The translations under genes and the position numbers were made by a program. Shown here piece by piece: positions 30,146-41,118 of a stretch of DNA of 64,000 bases. The stretch is taken from the NCBI GenBank assembly GCA_902533695.1, contig CACAMV010000002.1, positions 1 to 64,000 of the forward strand, in the 5' to 3' direction. Under the pieces are notes generated by a model. The model saw only the letters and a list, made by a program, of their open reading frames with translations, was not told where the DNA came from and searched no databases. Each line of letters opens with the position of its first letter. The first letter of the stretch is position 1. This stretch comes from an uncultured SAR116 cluster alpha proteobacterium (GTDB taxonomy: Bacteria; Pseudomonadota; Alphaproteobacteria; Puniceispirillales; Marisalimonadaceae).

Positions 30146-30248
30146 ATAGATGTTCTAATTAATATTAAATTATTCCTTCAATTTAAACAGTTAATCCATA
30201 TTTCTTAATAGAATCTATATTTGAATAAAAGTGTTTCTGGTTTTGAGT

Positions 30249-30365
30249 TTAGATTGTGATATTCAACTTTGCTAAACTTGCAGATAAATCCATAGCAAAC
30301 CTACTATGTTCTTCATTTAATACATCTGCCCCGTAATTTGAGCAAATATTATAAATTAAAAGCAT
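30249..30365 (-). other. Unlisted 38-aa ORF or gene remnant
   Basis: Translation MLLIYNICSNYGADVLNEEHSRFAMDLSASLAKLNITI* in an otherwise empty ~300-bp gap; higher-complexity composition than flanking AT-rich spacer. Confidence 0.35.
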
Positions 30366-30442
30366 GAACAGATTTTTTACCAAACCTGTTTATGAATTAA
30401 AAAAGAATTAGTTTAAATCAGTAATAATTATTAAAAAAAACT

Positions 30443-32680
30443 TTAGTTCTCCTCAAGTCTTTCTAAAACTTTAGGTGGAGACATCGGAAGACTATAGAAT
30501 CTTTTACCAAGGGCATTATAAATTGCATTAGCAATAGCGGCTAAAGGAGGAACAATAGGCACTTCCCCTACACCTCGAACACCTTGTGGATGTTTTGGAT
30601 TTGGTACTTCTACTAAAACAGTATCTATCATCGGTAAATCCGAACAAACTGGAATTCTATAATCTAAAAATCCTGGGTTATCTAAATGGCCTTTATTGTC
30701 ATAGATATACTCTTCATTTAAAGCCCAACCAATACCCTGAGCGACACCTCCTTGAAGTTGTCCTTCTACATAAGCAGGATGAATAGCTTTTCCAACATCT
30801 TGAACGGCTGTATATCTTATTACCCTAGCAATACCTAATTCAACATCTACTTCAACATCACATATGTGAGTTGCAAAGCCGCCTTCAGCACCAACAGTAT
30901 TAACCTGATGTCCTGCTCCAATAGGTCCACCAGTTGGGGTTGCTTTGTCAGCTATTTCAGCTAGGGATAATGGTTTAAATTTTCCAGCATTTGCTCCAGC
31001 TGGTCTTGCTTCACCATTCTCCCAGTCTATGGCATCTTTATCTATATCCCAAATTTGAGCTGCTCTTTCCTTTAAAATATTTATGACTTCATTGGTTGAC
31101 TCAGTAACAACCATAGCAGAAGCAAATAATACTCTGCTACCACCAGTTAAATTACTGTACCCAATAGTAGCTGTATCACCTATAAGAACTGAAACTCTTC
31201 CTACATCTATTCCTAAAAGTTCTGCTGTTATGTTTGCGATAGATGCTCTAGAACCTCCAATGTCAGGATGTCCTGTAGTTACTACAACATTACCATCTTC
31301 AGTTATATTAACTTGAGCACAAGACTCACCGCCAGCATTAAACCAGAAACCACTTGCCACTCCTCTACCTTGAAATTTTTGTAATGGCAATTTGTAGTGT
31401 GGATGAACAAGGGCAGCTTGAACTGTTTCTAAATAACCCATTTTGGGGTATTTAGGGCCATGAACAGCTTGAGTTCCCTCTTTTGCTGCATTTTTTAAAC
31501 GAAATTCAAGTGGACACATTTTAATTGCTTCAGCTAATTCATCTAGAACACATTCCACAGCATATGCACCTATGGGAGCTCCAGGAGCACGATATGCAGC
31601 AACTTTTGATCTATTAGACACAACGTCAAAACCTATTGTATGTGCATTTGGCACTTCATATGGTGCCAAGCAACAACCTGCAGCTCCTCTGATTGGAGAT
31701 CCAGGAAAAGCTCCTGCTTGCAAATAAAAAATTCCTTTTGCAGCAGTGATTTTTCCATCATTTTTAACTCCAATCTTAACTGTGCTTTTAGATGCTGAAG
31801 TTGGCCCACTAGCTCTCATTACTTCTTCTCTTGTCATAACCATTTTCACAGGTCTACCTGATTTTTTTGACAGAATTGCTGCAACAGGTTCTAAATAAAC
31901 TATAGTTTTCCCACCAAAACCTCCTCCAATTTCTGCTGGTATTGCTCTAATATTACTTTGTGGAACACCAGTAATATATGATGTCATAGCCCTGACCATA
32001 AACTGACCCTGACTTGAGCTCCAAATAACCATTTTATCATCAGGGGCAACACTAACTAAACAAGCGTGGGTTTCTAAGTAACCTTGATGGACAGCAGCTG
32101 TTTCAAAATTTTTTTCTATTATTACATCAGCTTCTTTAAAACCTTTTTCAATATTACCTTTTGAATGTTCTAATGTGCCAGCGATATTTGATGATTTATT
32201 ATTATGTTTGATGAAATCATGTAAAATTGGTGCATCACCTTTGATTGCATCATCTATTTCAATTGCCCATGGTAGAACTTCATAGTCAACTTCTATTAAT
32301 TCACAAGCTTTTTGCGCAATTTCTTCAGTTTTAGCAGCTACCGCAGCTACTGGATGACCATGAAATAATACTTTTTCTTTTGCAAGTACATTTCTTGACA
32401 TCCATCTCATGTCTTGAATGCCTAGAATCACTGGTGAATCGATTGGAAAATCAACACAATCTTTTGAGGTTGCTATTGAATAAACACCTTTTAATGACTG
32501 TGCTTTTTCAACATTTATTGATTTGATTTTCGCATGAGGATATGGGCTTCTTAAAACTTTCCCCCAAACCATGCCTGGCATTGTAGTATCTGCAGCATAC
32601 TCAGCTCTACCAGTAACTTTTTCGGCTCCGTCCGGGCGGATTGTATTTTTCCCAATCCACTTATTACTCATCTCATTCAT
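30443..32680 (-). CDS. Xanthine dehydrogenase/aldehyde oxidase family, molybdopterin-binding large subunit
   Basis: GGGFGGKTIVYLEPVAAILS, VAAYRAPGAPIGAYAVE, GVGEVPIVPPLAAIANAI. Confidence 0.93.
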   Translation of the reverse strand: MNEMSNKWIGKNTIRPDGAEKVTGRAEYAADTTMPGMVWGKVLRSPYPHAKIKSINVEKAQSLKGVYSIATSKDCVDFPIDSPVILGIQDMRWMSRNVLAKEKVLFHGHPVAAVAAKTEEIAQKACELIEVDYEVLPWAIEIDDAIKGDAPILHDFIKHNNKSSNIAGTLEHSKGNIEKGFKEADVIIEKNFETAAVHQGYLETHACLVSVAPDDKMVIWSSSQGQFMVRAMTSYITGVPQSNIRAIPAEIGGGFGGKTIVYLEPVAAILSKKSGRPVKMVMTREEVMRASGPTSASKSTVKIGVKNDGKITAAKGIFYLQAGAFPGSPIRGAAGCCLAPYEVPNAHTIGFDVVSNRSKVAAYRAPGAPIGAYAVECVLDELAEAIKMCPLEFRLKNAAKEGTQAVHGPKYPKMGYLETVQAALVHPHYKLPLQKFQGRGVASGFWFNAGGESCAQVNITEDGNVVVTTGHPDIGGSRASIANITAELLGIDVGRVSVLIGDTATIGYSNLTGGSRVLFASAMVVTESTNEVINILKERAAQIWDIDKDAIDWENGEARPAGANAGKFKPLSLAEIADKATPTGGPIGAGHQVNTVGAEGGFATHICDVEVDVELGIARVIRYTAVQDVGKAIHPAYVEGQLQGGVAQGIGWALNEEYIYDNKGHLDNPGFLDYRIPVCSDLPMIDTVLVEVPNPKHPQGVRGVGEVPIVPPLAAIANAIYNALGKRFYSLPMSPPKVLERLEEN

Positions 32681-33159
32681 TATGCTTTCTCCTTCATCTC
32701 ATCCGATGCTGCTTGAACAGCCCTAACAATTTTATCATATCCTGTACATCTACAAAGATTTCCAGCTAACCAAAAACGTATCTCAGTTTCTGTTGGCGAG
32801 GGATTTTTATCTAGTAGAGATTTTGCCGCAACAAGCATGCCTGGTGTACAAATTCCGCATTGTAAAGCGGCATGTTCCAAAAACTTTTTTTGAAGAATAT
32901 GAAAATTTCCATTTTTTGTCATTCCTTCAATGGTATTAATCTCTTTACCCTCAGCCTCAGCAGCAAGCATGAGACATGAGCATACTAACCTATTATTTAA
33001 TGTGACACTACAAGCACCGCAATCTCCGGAACTACAAACTTCTTTTGACCCAGTCAAATTAAGCTGATTTCTAAGAACGTCAAGCATTGTGTCATAAGGT
33101 TGACACAAATATTCAGTTTCTTCACCATTTATTTTTGTTGTTACATGAATTTTTGACAT
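32680..33159 (-). CDS. (2Fe-2S)-binding small subunit of Mo hydroxylase
   Basis: CSSGDCGACSVTL; CGICTPGM...GNLCRCTGY. Confidence 0.95.
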   Translation of the reverse strand: MSKIHVTTKINGEETEYLCQPYDTMLDVLRNQLNLTGSKEVCSSGDCGACSVTLNNRLVCSCLMLAAEAEGKEINTIEGMTKNGNFHILQKKFLEHAALQCGICTPGMLVAAKSLLDKNPSPTETEIRFWLAGNLCRCTGYDKIVRAVQAASDEMKEKA

Positions 33160-33163
33160 AAGT

Positions 33164-34033
33164 TTATACCTTTAATGCTCTTTCTTTTGCTATTTGTATA
33201 GCTCTTTTAAATAAAACACCCGAAACTTTTTTTCTATAAGTTATAGTGCCTCTTTTATCGTCAATTGGCTTACAAGCATTCTGACAAGCTTTTGCTGCTT
33301 CATTCAAAACATCATCTTCTAACTTTGAACCAATAATTATTTTTGCAGCTTGATCAACAAGAAGGGCTGTTGGAGCAACGGCACCCAATGCTATTCTTGC
33401 ATCAATACATTTGTCGCCGTCCATACTTATATTAACTGCGCAACCTACAACAGCAATGTCCATCTCAGTTCTGGGAATCATTCTTAAATAACTATCTGAA
33501 GAACTAGGTTCTCTATCTGGAAAATCAAATTGAGTAACAATTTCCCCTTTTTGTAAATTTGTTTTTCCTGGTCCTAAATTAATTTTTTCTACAGGGATAG
33601 ACCTTATTCCATTTGGTCCATGAACTTTAGCTAATGCCCCAGATGCAATAAGGGCTGGTACACTATCTCCAGCAGGAGAAGCATTACATAAGTTTCCACC
33701 TAAGGATGCTCTACCTTGAATTTGTTCAGATCCAATTAACCTTAGGGCTTCCAAAACACCTGGCCAGTTTTTTCCAAATTTATTATGTTCAGCTAGGGAA
33801 GCTCCAGAAACTGCGGCACCTACTGTAAACGATCCATTACCATTATCAATAATTTCTTGAAGTTCTCTAATGTTTTTTATATCAATGATTTTGTCAGGTT
33901 TTGTAAAACCATTTCTTATTTGTACCAAAAGATCAGTGCCACCTGCTAAAAGCTTTACACTTCCTTCACTACTTGAAAAAAATTTTACTGCTTCATCTAT
34001 TGTATTGGGTGTTAAAAATGTTCCCTGTATCAT
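33164..34033 (-). CDS. FAD-binding medium subunit of Mo hydroxylase
   Basis: LLAGGTDLLVQIRNG; ASLGGNLCNASPAGDSVPALIA. Confidence 0.93.
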   Translation of the reverse strand: MIQGTFLTPNTIDEAVKFFSSSEGSVKLLAGGTDLLVQIRNGFTKPDKIIDIKNIRELQEIIDNGNGSFTVGAAVSGASLAEHNKFGKNWPGVLEALRLIGSEQIQGRASLGGNLCNASPAGDSVPALIASGALAKVHGPNGIRSIPVEKINLGPGKTNLQKGEIVTQFDFPDREPSSSDSYLRMIPRTEMDIAVVGCAVNISMDGDKCIDARIALGAVAPTALLVDQAAKIIIGSKLEDDVLNEAAKACQNACKPIDDKRGTITYRKKVSGVLFKRAIQIAKERALKV

Positions 34034-34071
34034 GTAATCTCCAAAATTTAAAATTTTAAAATAATTCCTTA

Positions 34072-34401
34072 TTAATTTACTTTAATTCCCTTCTCATCTA
34101 AATAATCAGATAATTCTCCATTTTCGTGCATTTCTCTAATAATATCACATCCACCAATAAATTCCTTTTTTACATATAATTGGGGTATTGTTGGCCAATT
34201 AGAGAATTCTTTAATACCTTCACGTATTTCTTGATCTTGCAGAACATTTACAGTATCAAACTTAACTCCCAAATGATTGAGAACTCCTACAACCGCAGCA
34301 GAGAAACCACATTGAGGCATTGAAGGAGTTCCTTTCATGAAGAGCATGACATCAGAATTATTAATTAAATTTTCAATTTTATTTTTTATATTATCAATCA
34401 T
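34072..34401 (-). CDS. grxD: Grx4 family monothiol glutaredoxin
   Basis: VMLFMKGTPSMPQCGFS (CGFS active site), WPTIPQLYVKKEFIGGCDI. Confidence 0.96.
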   Translation of the reverse strand: MIDNIKNKIENLINNSDVMLFMKGTPSMPQCGFSAAVVGVLNHLGVKFDTVNVLQDQEIREGIKEFSNWPTIPQLYVKKEFIGGCDIIREMHENGELSDYLDEKGIKVN

Positions 34402-34403
34402 TT

Positions 34404-34649
34404 TTAATCTCCATTCTTTGGCGTAGATGTATTTAAAGCTAATGCATGAAGTTCATTCCCCATTCTTCCTTCTAATGCATTATAGACCATTTGATGTTGT
34501 TGAACTTTTGTCTTACCTAAAAACTTTTTACTTTCAATGTATGCTGCATAATGATCTCCATCACCTCTAAGATCATCTATTTTAATAATAGCATCAGGAA
34601 AAACTTTTAATAATAAATCTTCAATTTCAATAGCTTTCATTGGCATCAA
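34404..34649 (-). CDS. BolA family protein
   Basis: HYAAYIESKKFLGKTKVQQHQMVYNAL; adjacent to grxD. Confidence 0.93.
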   Translation of the reverse strand: MMPMKAIEIEDLLLKVFPDAIIKIDDLRGDGDHYAAYIESKKFLGKTKVQQHQMVYNALEGRMGNELHALALNTSTPKNGD

Positions 34650-34657
34650 TTAATCCT

Positions 34658-36937
34658 TTAATCTAATAATATTTTTGGTAAAGCTGATTCATACAGATTA
34701 TAACATTTTTTTGTTGAAAATCCATCATAATTTCCTAATTTAATCATAGATTTTTTGTTTGTAATACCTAAATCAAAAACTTTAATATCATTTTTATTCG
34801 CTTTAGTGATTATTTTAGCTGGATCATTTGTAGCAATTAAAATTCTAGCTTGATCTTCACCAAAACACCATCCGTGAAGTTTATAAATATTACTTCTATT
34901 TAAGTTCATTAATTTTTTTGGTAAGTTTATGTTCATCCCCAGATTATTTTTAAAAAGCATTTCCATTAATGAAGGGAGAAGACCGCCATCAGAAATGTCA
35001 TGTGCCGCAATAATTAGATCATTAGCATGAATTTGCGTAAGGAAATCAATTATAATCTTTTCTTGTTTAAGATTTACCTCTGGAACCTTGCCATCACATT
35101 GTGAATATAATATTTCTTGATATAAGCTTGAACCAAGCCATCCATCATCTTTCTGATCATCTTGGCCTAAAATTAATATTGTATTTTTATTTTTGGCATT
35201 TTTTTTAATTACCTTATTTATATCTTGAATTACCCCGACCATCCCAATAACTGGAGTAGGTAAAATGCTTTTTCCATTCGTTTCATTGTACAAAGAAACA
35301 TTTCCTGAAACTACTGGAGTATTTAGAAATTCGCAGCTCTTTTTAATTCCTTCTATAGTTGCAACAATTTGACCCATTATTTCTTTTTTTTCTGGATTGC
35401 CAAAATTAAGATTGTTAGTTACTGCAAGAGGTTTGGCACCCGAACAACATATGTTTCTAGCAGCTTCAATTACTGCTAACATAGCACCCATTTTAGGGTT
35501 GTTTTTAACATACCTAGAATTACAGTCAGTAGAAATGGCAATTCCTTTACCGGAAAAATTGTTTTTATCAGATTTATGAACTTTAACAATAGATGAATTG
35601 CTCTCAGAATCTGTCACAACTGTATCTCCCATAACAGAACTGTCATATTGTTCGAATATCCATCTTTTTGAACCAAAATTGACATTTTCCATTATTTTGA
35701 AAAGTATCTCCTTAATGGTTTTTTTTATATAAATATCTTTAGAGTGAATTTTATTATTACAGTTTTTAATTTTATAATCTCTATTATATTCAGGTGCCTC
35801 ATCCACCAACATTTTTAATGGTAGGTCACATACTGTTTTGTTGTTTTTCTCCAAAAGAATTTTTTTGTTGTTTGTTATTTTTCCAATTATAGAAAAATCT
35901 AAATCCCATTTCTTAAAAATTTTTTCGGCCTCATTTTCTGATCCTTTTTTTAAAATCATTAACATTCTCTCTTGACTTTCGGAAAGCATAATTTCATAGC
36001 TTGACATATTTTTTTCTCGAACTGGGATCTTATCTAAGTTTAAAAAAATGCCTAAATTACCTTTTGAAGCCATTTCTACGCTTGAACTAGTTAGACCTGC
36101 TGCACCCATATCTTGAATGGATAAAATGATATCTGTTTTCATTAATTCTAAACAAGATTCTAGCAACAATTTTCCAGTAAATGGATCTCCAACTTGTATT
36201 GTAGGTTTTTTCTCTTCAGTATTATTTGAAAATTCTGCAGAAGCCATGGTGGCACCATGTATACCATCTCGGCCAGTTTTTGCGCCAACATATATTACTG
36301 GATTCCCAATTCCAGTAGCTTTTGAGTAAAATATTTTATTTTTTTTTGCAAGTCCTATAGCCATTGCATTTACCAAAATATTTTTATTGTAAGATTTGTG
36401 AAAGTATGTTTCACCCCCTACTGTAGGAACACCTATACAGTTACCATATCCTCCAATTCCAGCTACAACACCATTGAGAAGATGTTTGGTTAAAGGGTTA
36501 ATGGTTTCTCCAAAACGTAAAACATTCATTAGTGCAATTGGTCTTGCTCCCATTGTGAAAATATCTCTTAAAATTCCACCAACACCTGTTGCAGCTCCTT
36601 GATATGGTTCTATAAATGATGGATGATTATGAGATTCAATTTTAAAAACTATTGCATCATTTCCACCAATGTCTATTACACCTGCATTTTCCCCAGGACC
36701 TTGAATAACTTGTATACCTTGAGTTGGAAGTTTCTTTAACCATTTTTTCGTACTTTTATATGAGCAATGTTCCGAAAACATCGCGGAAAAAATTCCTGTT
36801 TCAGTAACATTTGGAATACGTTTTAAATTTTTACAAATTAATTCAAATTCCTCAGGAGTTAATCCCATCTTAATTGCTTGCTTTAATGAACATTTTTTTA
36901 AAGAAAAAAATTCATTGTTAATTCTAGTTGATTTCAT
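34658..36937 (-). CDS. purL: Phosphoribosylformylglycinamidine synthase subunit PurL
   Basis: [45 protein letters not shown]. Confidence 0.97.
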   Translation of the reverse strand: MKSTRINNEFFSLKKCSLKQAIKMGLTPEEFELICKNLKRIPNVTETGIFSAMFSEHCSYKSTKKWLKKLPTQGIQVIQGPGENAGVIDIGGNDAIVFKIESHNHPSFIEPYQGAATGVGGILRDIFTMGARPIALMNVLRFGETINPLTKHLLNGVVAGIGGYGNCIGVPTVGGETYFHKSYNKNILVNAMAIGLAKKNKIFYSKATGIGNPVIYVGAKTGRDGIHGATMASAEFSNNTEEKKPTIQVGDPFTGKLLLESCLELMKTDIILSIQDMGAAGLTSSSVEMASKGNLGIFLNLDKIPVREKNMSSYEIMLSESQERMLMILKKGSENEAEKIFKKWDLDFSIIGKITNNKKILLEKNNKTVCDLPLKMLVDEAPEYNRDYKIKNCNNKIHSKDIYIKKTIKEILFKIMENVNFGSKRWIFEQYDSSVMGDTVVTDSESNSSIVKVHKSDKNNFSGKGIAISTDCNSRYVKNNPKMGAMLAVIEAARNICCSGAKPLAVTNNLNFGNPEKKEIMGQIVATIEGIKKSCEFLNTPVVSGNVSLYNETNGKSILPTPVIGMVGVIQDINKVIKKNAKNKNTILILGQDDQKDDGWLGSSLYQEILYSQCDGKVPEVNLKQEKIIIDFLTQIHANDLIIAAHDISDGGLLPSLMEMLFKNNLGMNINLPKKLMNLNRSNIYKLHGWCFGEDQARILIATNDPAKIITKANKNDIKVFDLGITNKKSMIKLGNYDGFSTKKCYNLYESALPKILLD

Positions 36938-36941
36938 GAAA

Positions 36942-37616
36942 TTAACCTAAAAGGTGATTAAATAAGGATTTGAAAAAAAATTTTCCGTCTTGTGATGAAT
37001 GATAGGTGTTAATGGCTCTTTCTGGATGAGGCATCATTCCTAACACCTTGCCATTTTCTGACAAGATTCCAGCAATATTGTTTTTTGAACCATTTGGGTT
37101 CTCTGAGTCTAAATATTTAAATGCGATTTGTCCTTTATCTTCTAATTTTTTTAACAATTGATCATTTGCATAATAATTTCCTTCATTATGTGCTATAGGC
37201 ACATTTATTATAGAACCTGATCTCAAACCTCTAGTGAAAGGACTTTCGATTGTAGATTGAGTTATAAGCGATACATTCTTGCACAAAAACTTTAAATTTT
37301 GATTATTTATAAGAGAACCTGATAATAAATCTGTTTCTAATAGAATTTGAAATCCATTACAAACTCCGAGAATTGCACTTCCTCGAGAATAATGATTTTT
37401 TATAGCATTTATAATTGGTGACTTTGCTGCAATTGCACCGCATCTTAAATAATCTCCAAAACTAAAACCTCCTGGAATAACAACTAAATCTAAATTAGGA
37501 ATTTCGGTATCTTTGTGCCATAATCTGATTGGATTTTTGTTTGAAAATTTTTTAATAGCGACTTCAATATCTCTATCACAATTTGAGCCAGGAAAAACTA
37601 TAATACCAGTTCTCAT
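36942..37616 (-). CDS. purQ: Phosphoribosylformylglycinamidine synthase subunit PurQ
   Basis: [44 protein letters not shown]. Confidence 0.97.
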   Translation of the reverse strand: MRTGIIVFPGSNCDRDIEVAIKKFSNKNPIRLWHKDTEIPNLDLVVIPGGFSFGDYLRCGAIAAKSPIINAIKNHYSRGSAILGVCNGFQILLETDLLSGSLINNQNLKFLCKNVSLITQSTIESPFTRGLRSGSIINVPIAHNEGNYYANDQLLKKLEDKGQIAFKYLDSENPNGSKNNIAGILSENGKVLGMMPHPERAINTYHSSQDGKFFFKSLFNHLLG

Positions 37617-37618
37617 AT

Positions 37619-37867
37619 TTAGCGATCCTTTAAAACAATTATTTCATGATCTTCAATTGTACTGTTAACAAGCAACTTATTACACATTTCTTCTGCATAT
37701 TTGAAAGCATTTTTTTCGTCATTTTCATCTATAGATATCAAAATTTGTTTACCCTTTTCTAAATCGTTAATTTTGTTAAATCCAAGATTATTTAATGATT
37801 TTTTAATAGCTTTGGCTTCTGGGTCTAAAATTTCTTTTTTTGGAAAAATATTTATCAAAACTTTCAT
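37619..37867 (-). CDS. purS: Phosphoribosylformylglycinamidine synthase subunit PurS
   Basis: Position between purQ and purC; KEILDPEAKAIKKSLNNLGF. Confidence 0.93.
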   Translation of the reverse strand: MKVLINIFPKKEILDPEAKAIKKSLNNLGFNKINDLEKGKQILISIDENDEKNAFKYAEEMCNKLLVNSTIEDHEIIVLKDR

Positions 37868-37871
37868 TTAT

Positions 37872-38603
37872 TTAATCTAATTTTAATTTTAATCTTTTTG
37901 CAACTTCTTTATATCCTTCTAAAAGGTTACCCAAATTTTTACGAAAAATATCTTTGTCTAACTTTCTAAAAGAACTCTTATCCCATAATCTACAATTATC
38001 AGGACTAATTTCATCTGCTAAAATTAATTTCTCTGAATTATCTATTTTGTATTTTCCAAATTCTAACTTAAAATCAATTAATTCTATATCAATTTTGTTA
38101 AAAATAGTTTTTAAAATTTTGTTAATTTTTATTGAATAATGTTTAATTAATTTCAATTCATGATTGTTAGCCAAATTAAACTCTTTTATATGATTTTCAT
38201 TGACCAAAGGATCATTTAAGTTATCATCTTTTAAGAAAAACTCTATTAAAGGTTTAGAAAATTTTAATCCTTCTTTGATACCATATCTTTTGATGATTGA
38301 TCCTGAACCTATGTTTCTTACAACGACTTCTATTGGAATTATGTTTACTTTTTTAATTAATTGTTCTCTTTGATTTATTCTTTTGATTAAGTGTGTAGGA
38401 ATACCTTTCCTTTCTAAACAAAGCATAAGATATTCAGAAATAAAATTATTTATAACTCCTTTCATGTTTATTACATCATGTTTTTTTGCATTGAAGGCAG
38501 TTGCATCATCTTTAAAATATTGAATTAATGTATTTGGTGCCGACCCTAAATAAAGTTTTTTTGCTTTACCTTCGTAAACTATTTGTTCTTTATCTTTATT
38601 CAT
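37872..38603 (-). CDS. purC: Phosphoribosylaminoimidazolesuccinocarboxamide synthase
   Basis: YEGKAKKLY, VEVVVRNIGSGSI, LADEISPDNCRLWD. Confidence 0.96.
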   Translation of the reverse strand: MNKDKEQIVYEGKAKKLYLGSAPNTLIQYFKDDATAFNAKKHDVINMKGVINNFISEYLMLCLERKGIPTHLIKRINQREQLIKKVNIIPIEVVVRNIGSGSIIKRYGIKEGLKFSKPLIEFFLKDDNLNDPLVNENHIKEFNLANNHELKLIKHYSIKINKILKTIFNKIDIELIDFKLEFGKYKIDNSEKLILADEISPDNCRLWDKSSFRKLDKDIFRKNLGNLLEGYKEVAKRLKLKLD

Positions 38604-38609
38604 TAAAAC

Positions 38610-39920
38610 TTAATCTTTAAAAACTCTTTTAAAAATGAAATCAATATTTTTAATATGATATTCATAATCAAATTGTTTTCGAATTTCTTCTTTTGTTACA
38701 ATTTTTAATATTTCTTTGTCATTGCATAATAATTTCTCAAACAAATTTTTCCTTCTTTCAATTGGTTTTTGCCAGACTTTCATGGCATTGTTTTGAACAA
38801 GCTTGTAAGCTTTTTCTCTGTTGAGACCTTTTTCAGTAAGTAAAAGCAAAATTTGTTGAGAAAAAATTAAACCTCCTAATTTATTTAAATTTTCCATCAT
38901 AATTTTAGGATAAATAATCAAGTTTTCAACAACTGAAATTAATCTATTAATTGCAAAATCAAGTGTAATTGTTACATCAGGTGCTATCATTCTTTCGACA
39001 GATGAGTGAGAGATGTCCCTTTCATGCCATAAAGATACATTTTCTAATGCAGGTAAAATTGAACTTCTAATAATTCTAGATAATCCAGTCAGGTTTTCTG
39101 TTAAAACAGGATTTCTTTTATGTGGCATTGCGCTTGAACCTTTTTGTCCAGAAGAAAAAAATTCTTCAACTTCACTTACTTCAGTTCTTTGCAAATGTCT
39201 TATTTCTGTGGCAAATCTTTCTATACTAGAAGAAATTACAGCTAATGTTGCAAAATACATAGCATGTCTATCTCTTGGTATAACCTGTGAAGAAATTTCC
39301 TCAGGAGACAAATCAAACTTTTTTGAGACATATTGTTCAATTTTTGGATCTATATGAGCAAATGTTCCTACGGCTCCAGAGATAGCGCATTTAGAAATTT
39401 CTTTATCAGCTATAATTAATCTTTCCTTATTTCTTTTAAATTCTGAATAAAATGTTGCTAACTTAAAACCAAATGTTATAGGTTCTGCGTGAATACCATG
39501 TGACCTTCCTATTGTTAAAGTTTTCTTATGTTCATAAGCTTTTTTTTTCAAAACTTTTAAAAGTTTATTTATTCCTATAAGCAAGATTACATTTGCTCTT
39601 TTTAATTGTATTGACAATGTTGTATCTAAAATGTCTGATGAGGTCATTCCTTGATGAAGGTATCTTGATTCATCTCCTATATTTTCTGAAAGATTTGTTA
39701 AGAATGCAATAACATCATGTTTTGTAACTTTTTCAATTTCTTTTATCTTTTCAATATCAAACTTACCTTTTTCCCAAATTATTTTTGCAGTTTTTTTTGG
39801 AATTATTCCCAAATTAGCCATTGCATCGCATGCGTGAGCTTCAATCTCAAACCAAATATCAAATTTTGTTTTTTCAGACCATATTTTTTGCATTTCTGGT
39901 CTTGAGTATCTTTCTATCAT
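38610..39920 (-). CDS. purB: Adenylosuccinate lyase
   Basis: HQGMTSSDILDTTLSIQL, GSSAMPHKRNP. Confidence 0.96.
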   Translation of the reverse strand: MIERYSRPEMQKIWSEKTKFDIWFEIEAHACDAMANLGIIPKKTAKIIWEKGKFDIEKIKEIEKVTKHDVIAFLTNLSENIGDESRYLHQGMTSSDILDTTLSIQLKRANVILLIGINKLLKVLKKKAYEHKKTLTIGRSHGIHAEPITFGFKLATFYSEFKRNKERLIIADKEISKCAISGAVGTFAHIDPKIEQYVSKKFDLSPEEISSQVIPRDRHAMYFATLAVISSSIERFATEIRHLQRTEVSEVEEFFSSGQKGSSAMPHKRNPVLTENLTGLSRIIRSSILPALENVSLWHERDISHSSVERMIAPDVTITLDFAINRLISVVENLIIYPKIMMENLNKLGGLIFSQQILLLLTEKGLNREKAYKLVQNNAMKVWQKPIERRKNLFEKLLCNDKEILKIVTKEEIRKQFDYEYHIKNIDFIFKRVFKD

Positions 39921-40027
39921 ATTTATCCTTTGAAAATTATGAATATAAATTAAAATGAAAAAATGATAAGCTAAAAATTAATTGATTTTTATTTTTTAAA
40001 ATTTTCATTGTATTTAGGATTGTTTTT

Positions 40028-40249
40028 ATGGTCTCAGGTTTATTTAAATATGCAGTTAAATTAATTTTGACTGATCCAAGAATTAGAAAAGAAGCTGGAA
40101 AGTTTGCTTATAAAGCTTATACAAAAACTAAACCGATCTTAGATGAAAAATCTTCAATTTTAAAAAAAAGGTTTAAAGAAAACTCTTCTTTTATAGACCC
40201 GTTTAAGTTTAAAAATGATCTGAAAAAAAATTTTAAAAAACCAAAATAG
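40028..40249 (+). CDS. Small basic hypothetical protein (73 aa)
   Basis: Intact ORF in its own intergenic slot, TKTKPILDEKSSILKKRFKEN; no family recognised. Confidence 0.55.
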   Translation: MVSGLFKYAVKLILTDPRIRKEAGKFAYKAYTKTKPILDEKSSILKKRFKENSSFIDPFKFKNDLKKNFKKPK

Positions 40250-40250
40250 A

Positions 40251-41033
40251 TTATTTGTAATTGGGTTGTGTATAACCTTTTGGTGAAAGTGTAAAAATTT
40301 CAAAACCATCTGATGTAACTCCTAAGCTATGTTCAAATTGTGCTGAAAAGCTTTTATCCTTGGTAACAGCTGTCCATCCGTCAGACAATATTTTGACTTC
40401 ATGTTTACCTGCATTTATCATGGGTTCAATTGTAAAAAACATGCCTTCTTCTAAAACTACTCCTGTATTTGATTCTCCATAGTGCAATATTGTTGGCGAA
40501 GAATGAAAAACTTTACCCAAGCCATGTCCTGTGAAATCTTTTACAACGCTGAATCCATTCCTTTCAGCGTGCTGTTGGATTGCGTTTCCGATATCTCCAA
40601 CGGTATTACCAGGTTTTACAACTTCAATTCCTCTCATCATACATTCATATGTAGTTTTTGTTAAAATTTTTGATTTAGTTGAAGGGTTTCCAACAAAATA
40701 CATCCTACTTGTGTCACCATGCCAGCCATCAACAATTACTGTAATATCAATATTGATTATATCCCCATTTTTTAATGTTTTTGGACCTGGTATTCCATGA
40801 CATACAACGTGATTTACAGAAATACAGGTAGATTTTGGATACCCCTTATAATTTAAGGGGGCTGGAATAGCGTTATTTTTGACAATAAAATTATGACATA
40901 ATTGATCTAAATTTTCAGTAGTAACGTTTGGTTCAATGAAATCAGTTATATAATCTAGAACTTCAGCAGCTAATTTACCAGCATCATGCATTTTTAAAAA
41001 ATCATGTTTATCATGTAATTTTATATTTGACAT
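40251..41033 (-). CDS. map: Type I methionine aminopeptidase
   Basis: NYKGYPKSTCISVNHVVCHGIP, GDIINIDITVIVDGWHGDTSRMY, FTGHGLGKVFHSSP. Confidence 0.95.
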   Translation of the reverse strand: MSNIKLHDKHDFLKMHDAGKLAAEVLDYITDFIEPNVTTENLDQLCHNFIVKNNAIPAPLNYKGYPKSTCISVNHVVCHGIPGPKTLKNGDIINIDITVIVDGWHGDTSRMYFVGNPSTKSKILTKTTYECMMRGIEVVKPGNTVGDIGNAIQQHAERNGFSVVKDFTGHGLGKVFHSSPTILHYGESNTGVVLEEGMFFTIEPMINAGKHEVKILSDGWTAVTKDKSFSAQFEHSLGVTSDGFEIFTLSPKGYTQPNYK

Positions 41034-41118
41034 AAATATCTATGTACTAAGAGTAAAAAAATTTGTAAATTTATTTTTTCAAATTATTTTTTATTAAACT
41101 TATAAGGATGATTTTACA

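Noticed and set aside
30443-34033. Aerobic CO dehydrogenase (CoxMSL)
   Set aside because: Large subunit lacks AYxCSFR and AYRGAGR signatures; called only as XDH-family Mo hydroxylase.
39013-39357. 114-aa plus ORF inside purB
   Set aside because: Antisense to purB; no family features.
40546-40570. 8-bp inverted repeat ACGCTGAA/TTCAGCGT in map
   Set aside because: Short arms with a 9-nt loop in coding sequence; plausible by chance.
40531-40800. 89-aa plus ORF inside map
   Set aside because: Antisense to map; no family features.
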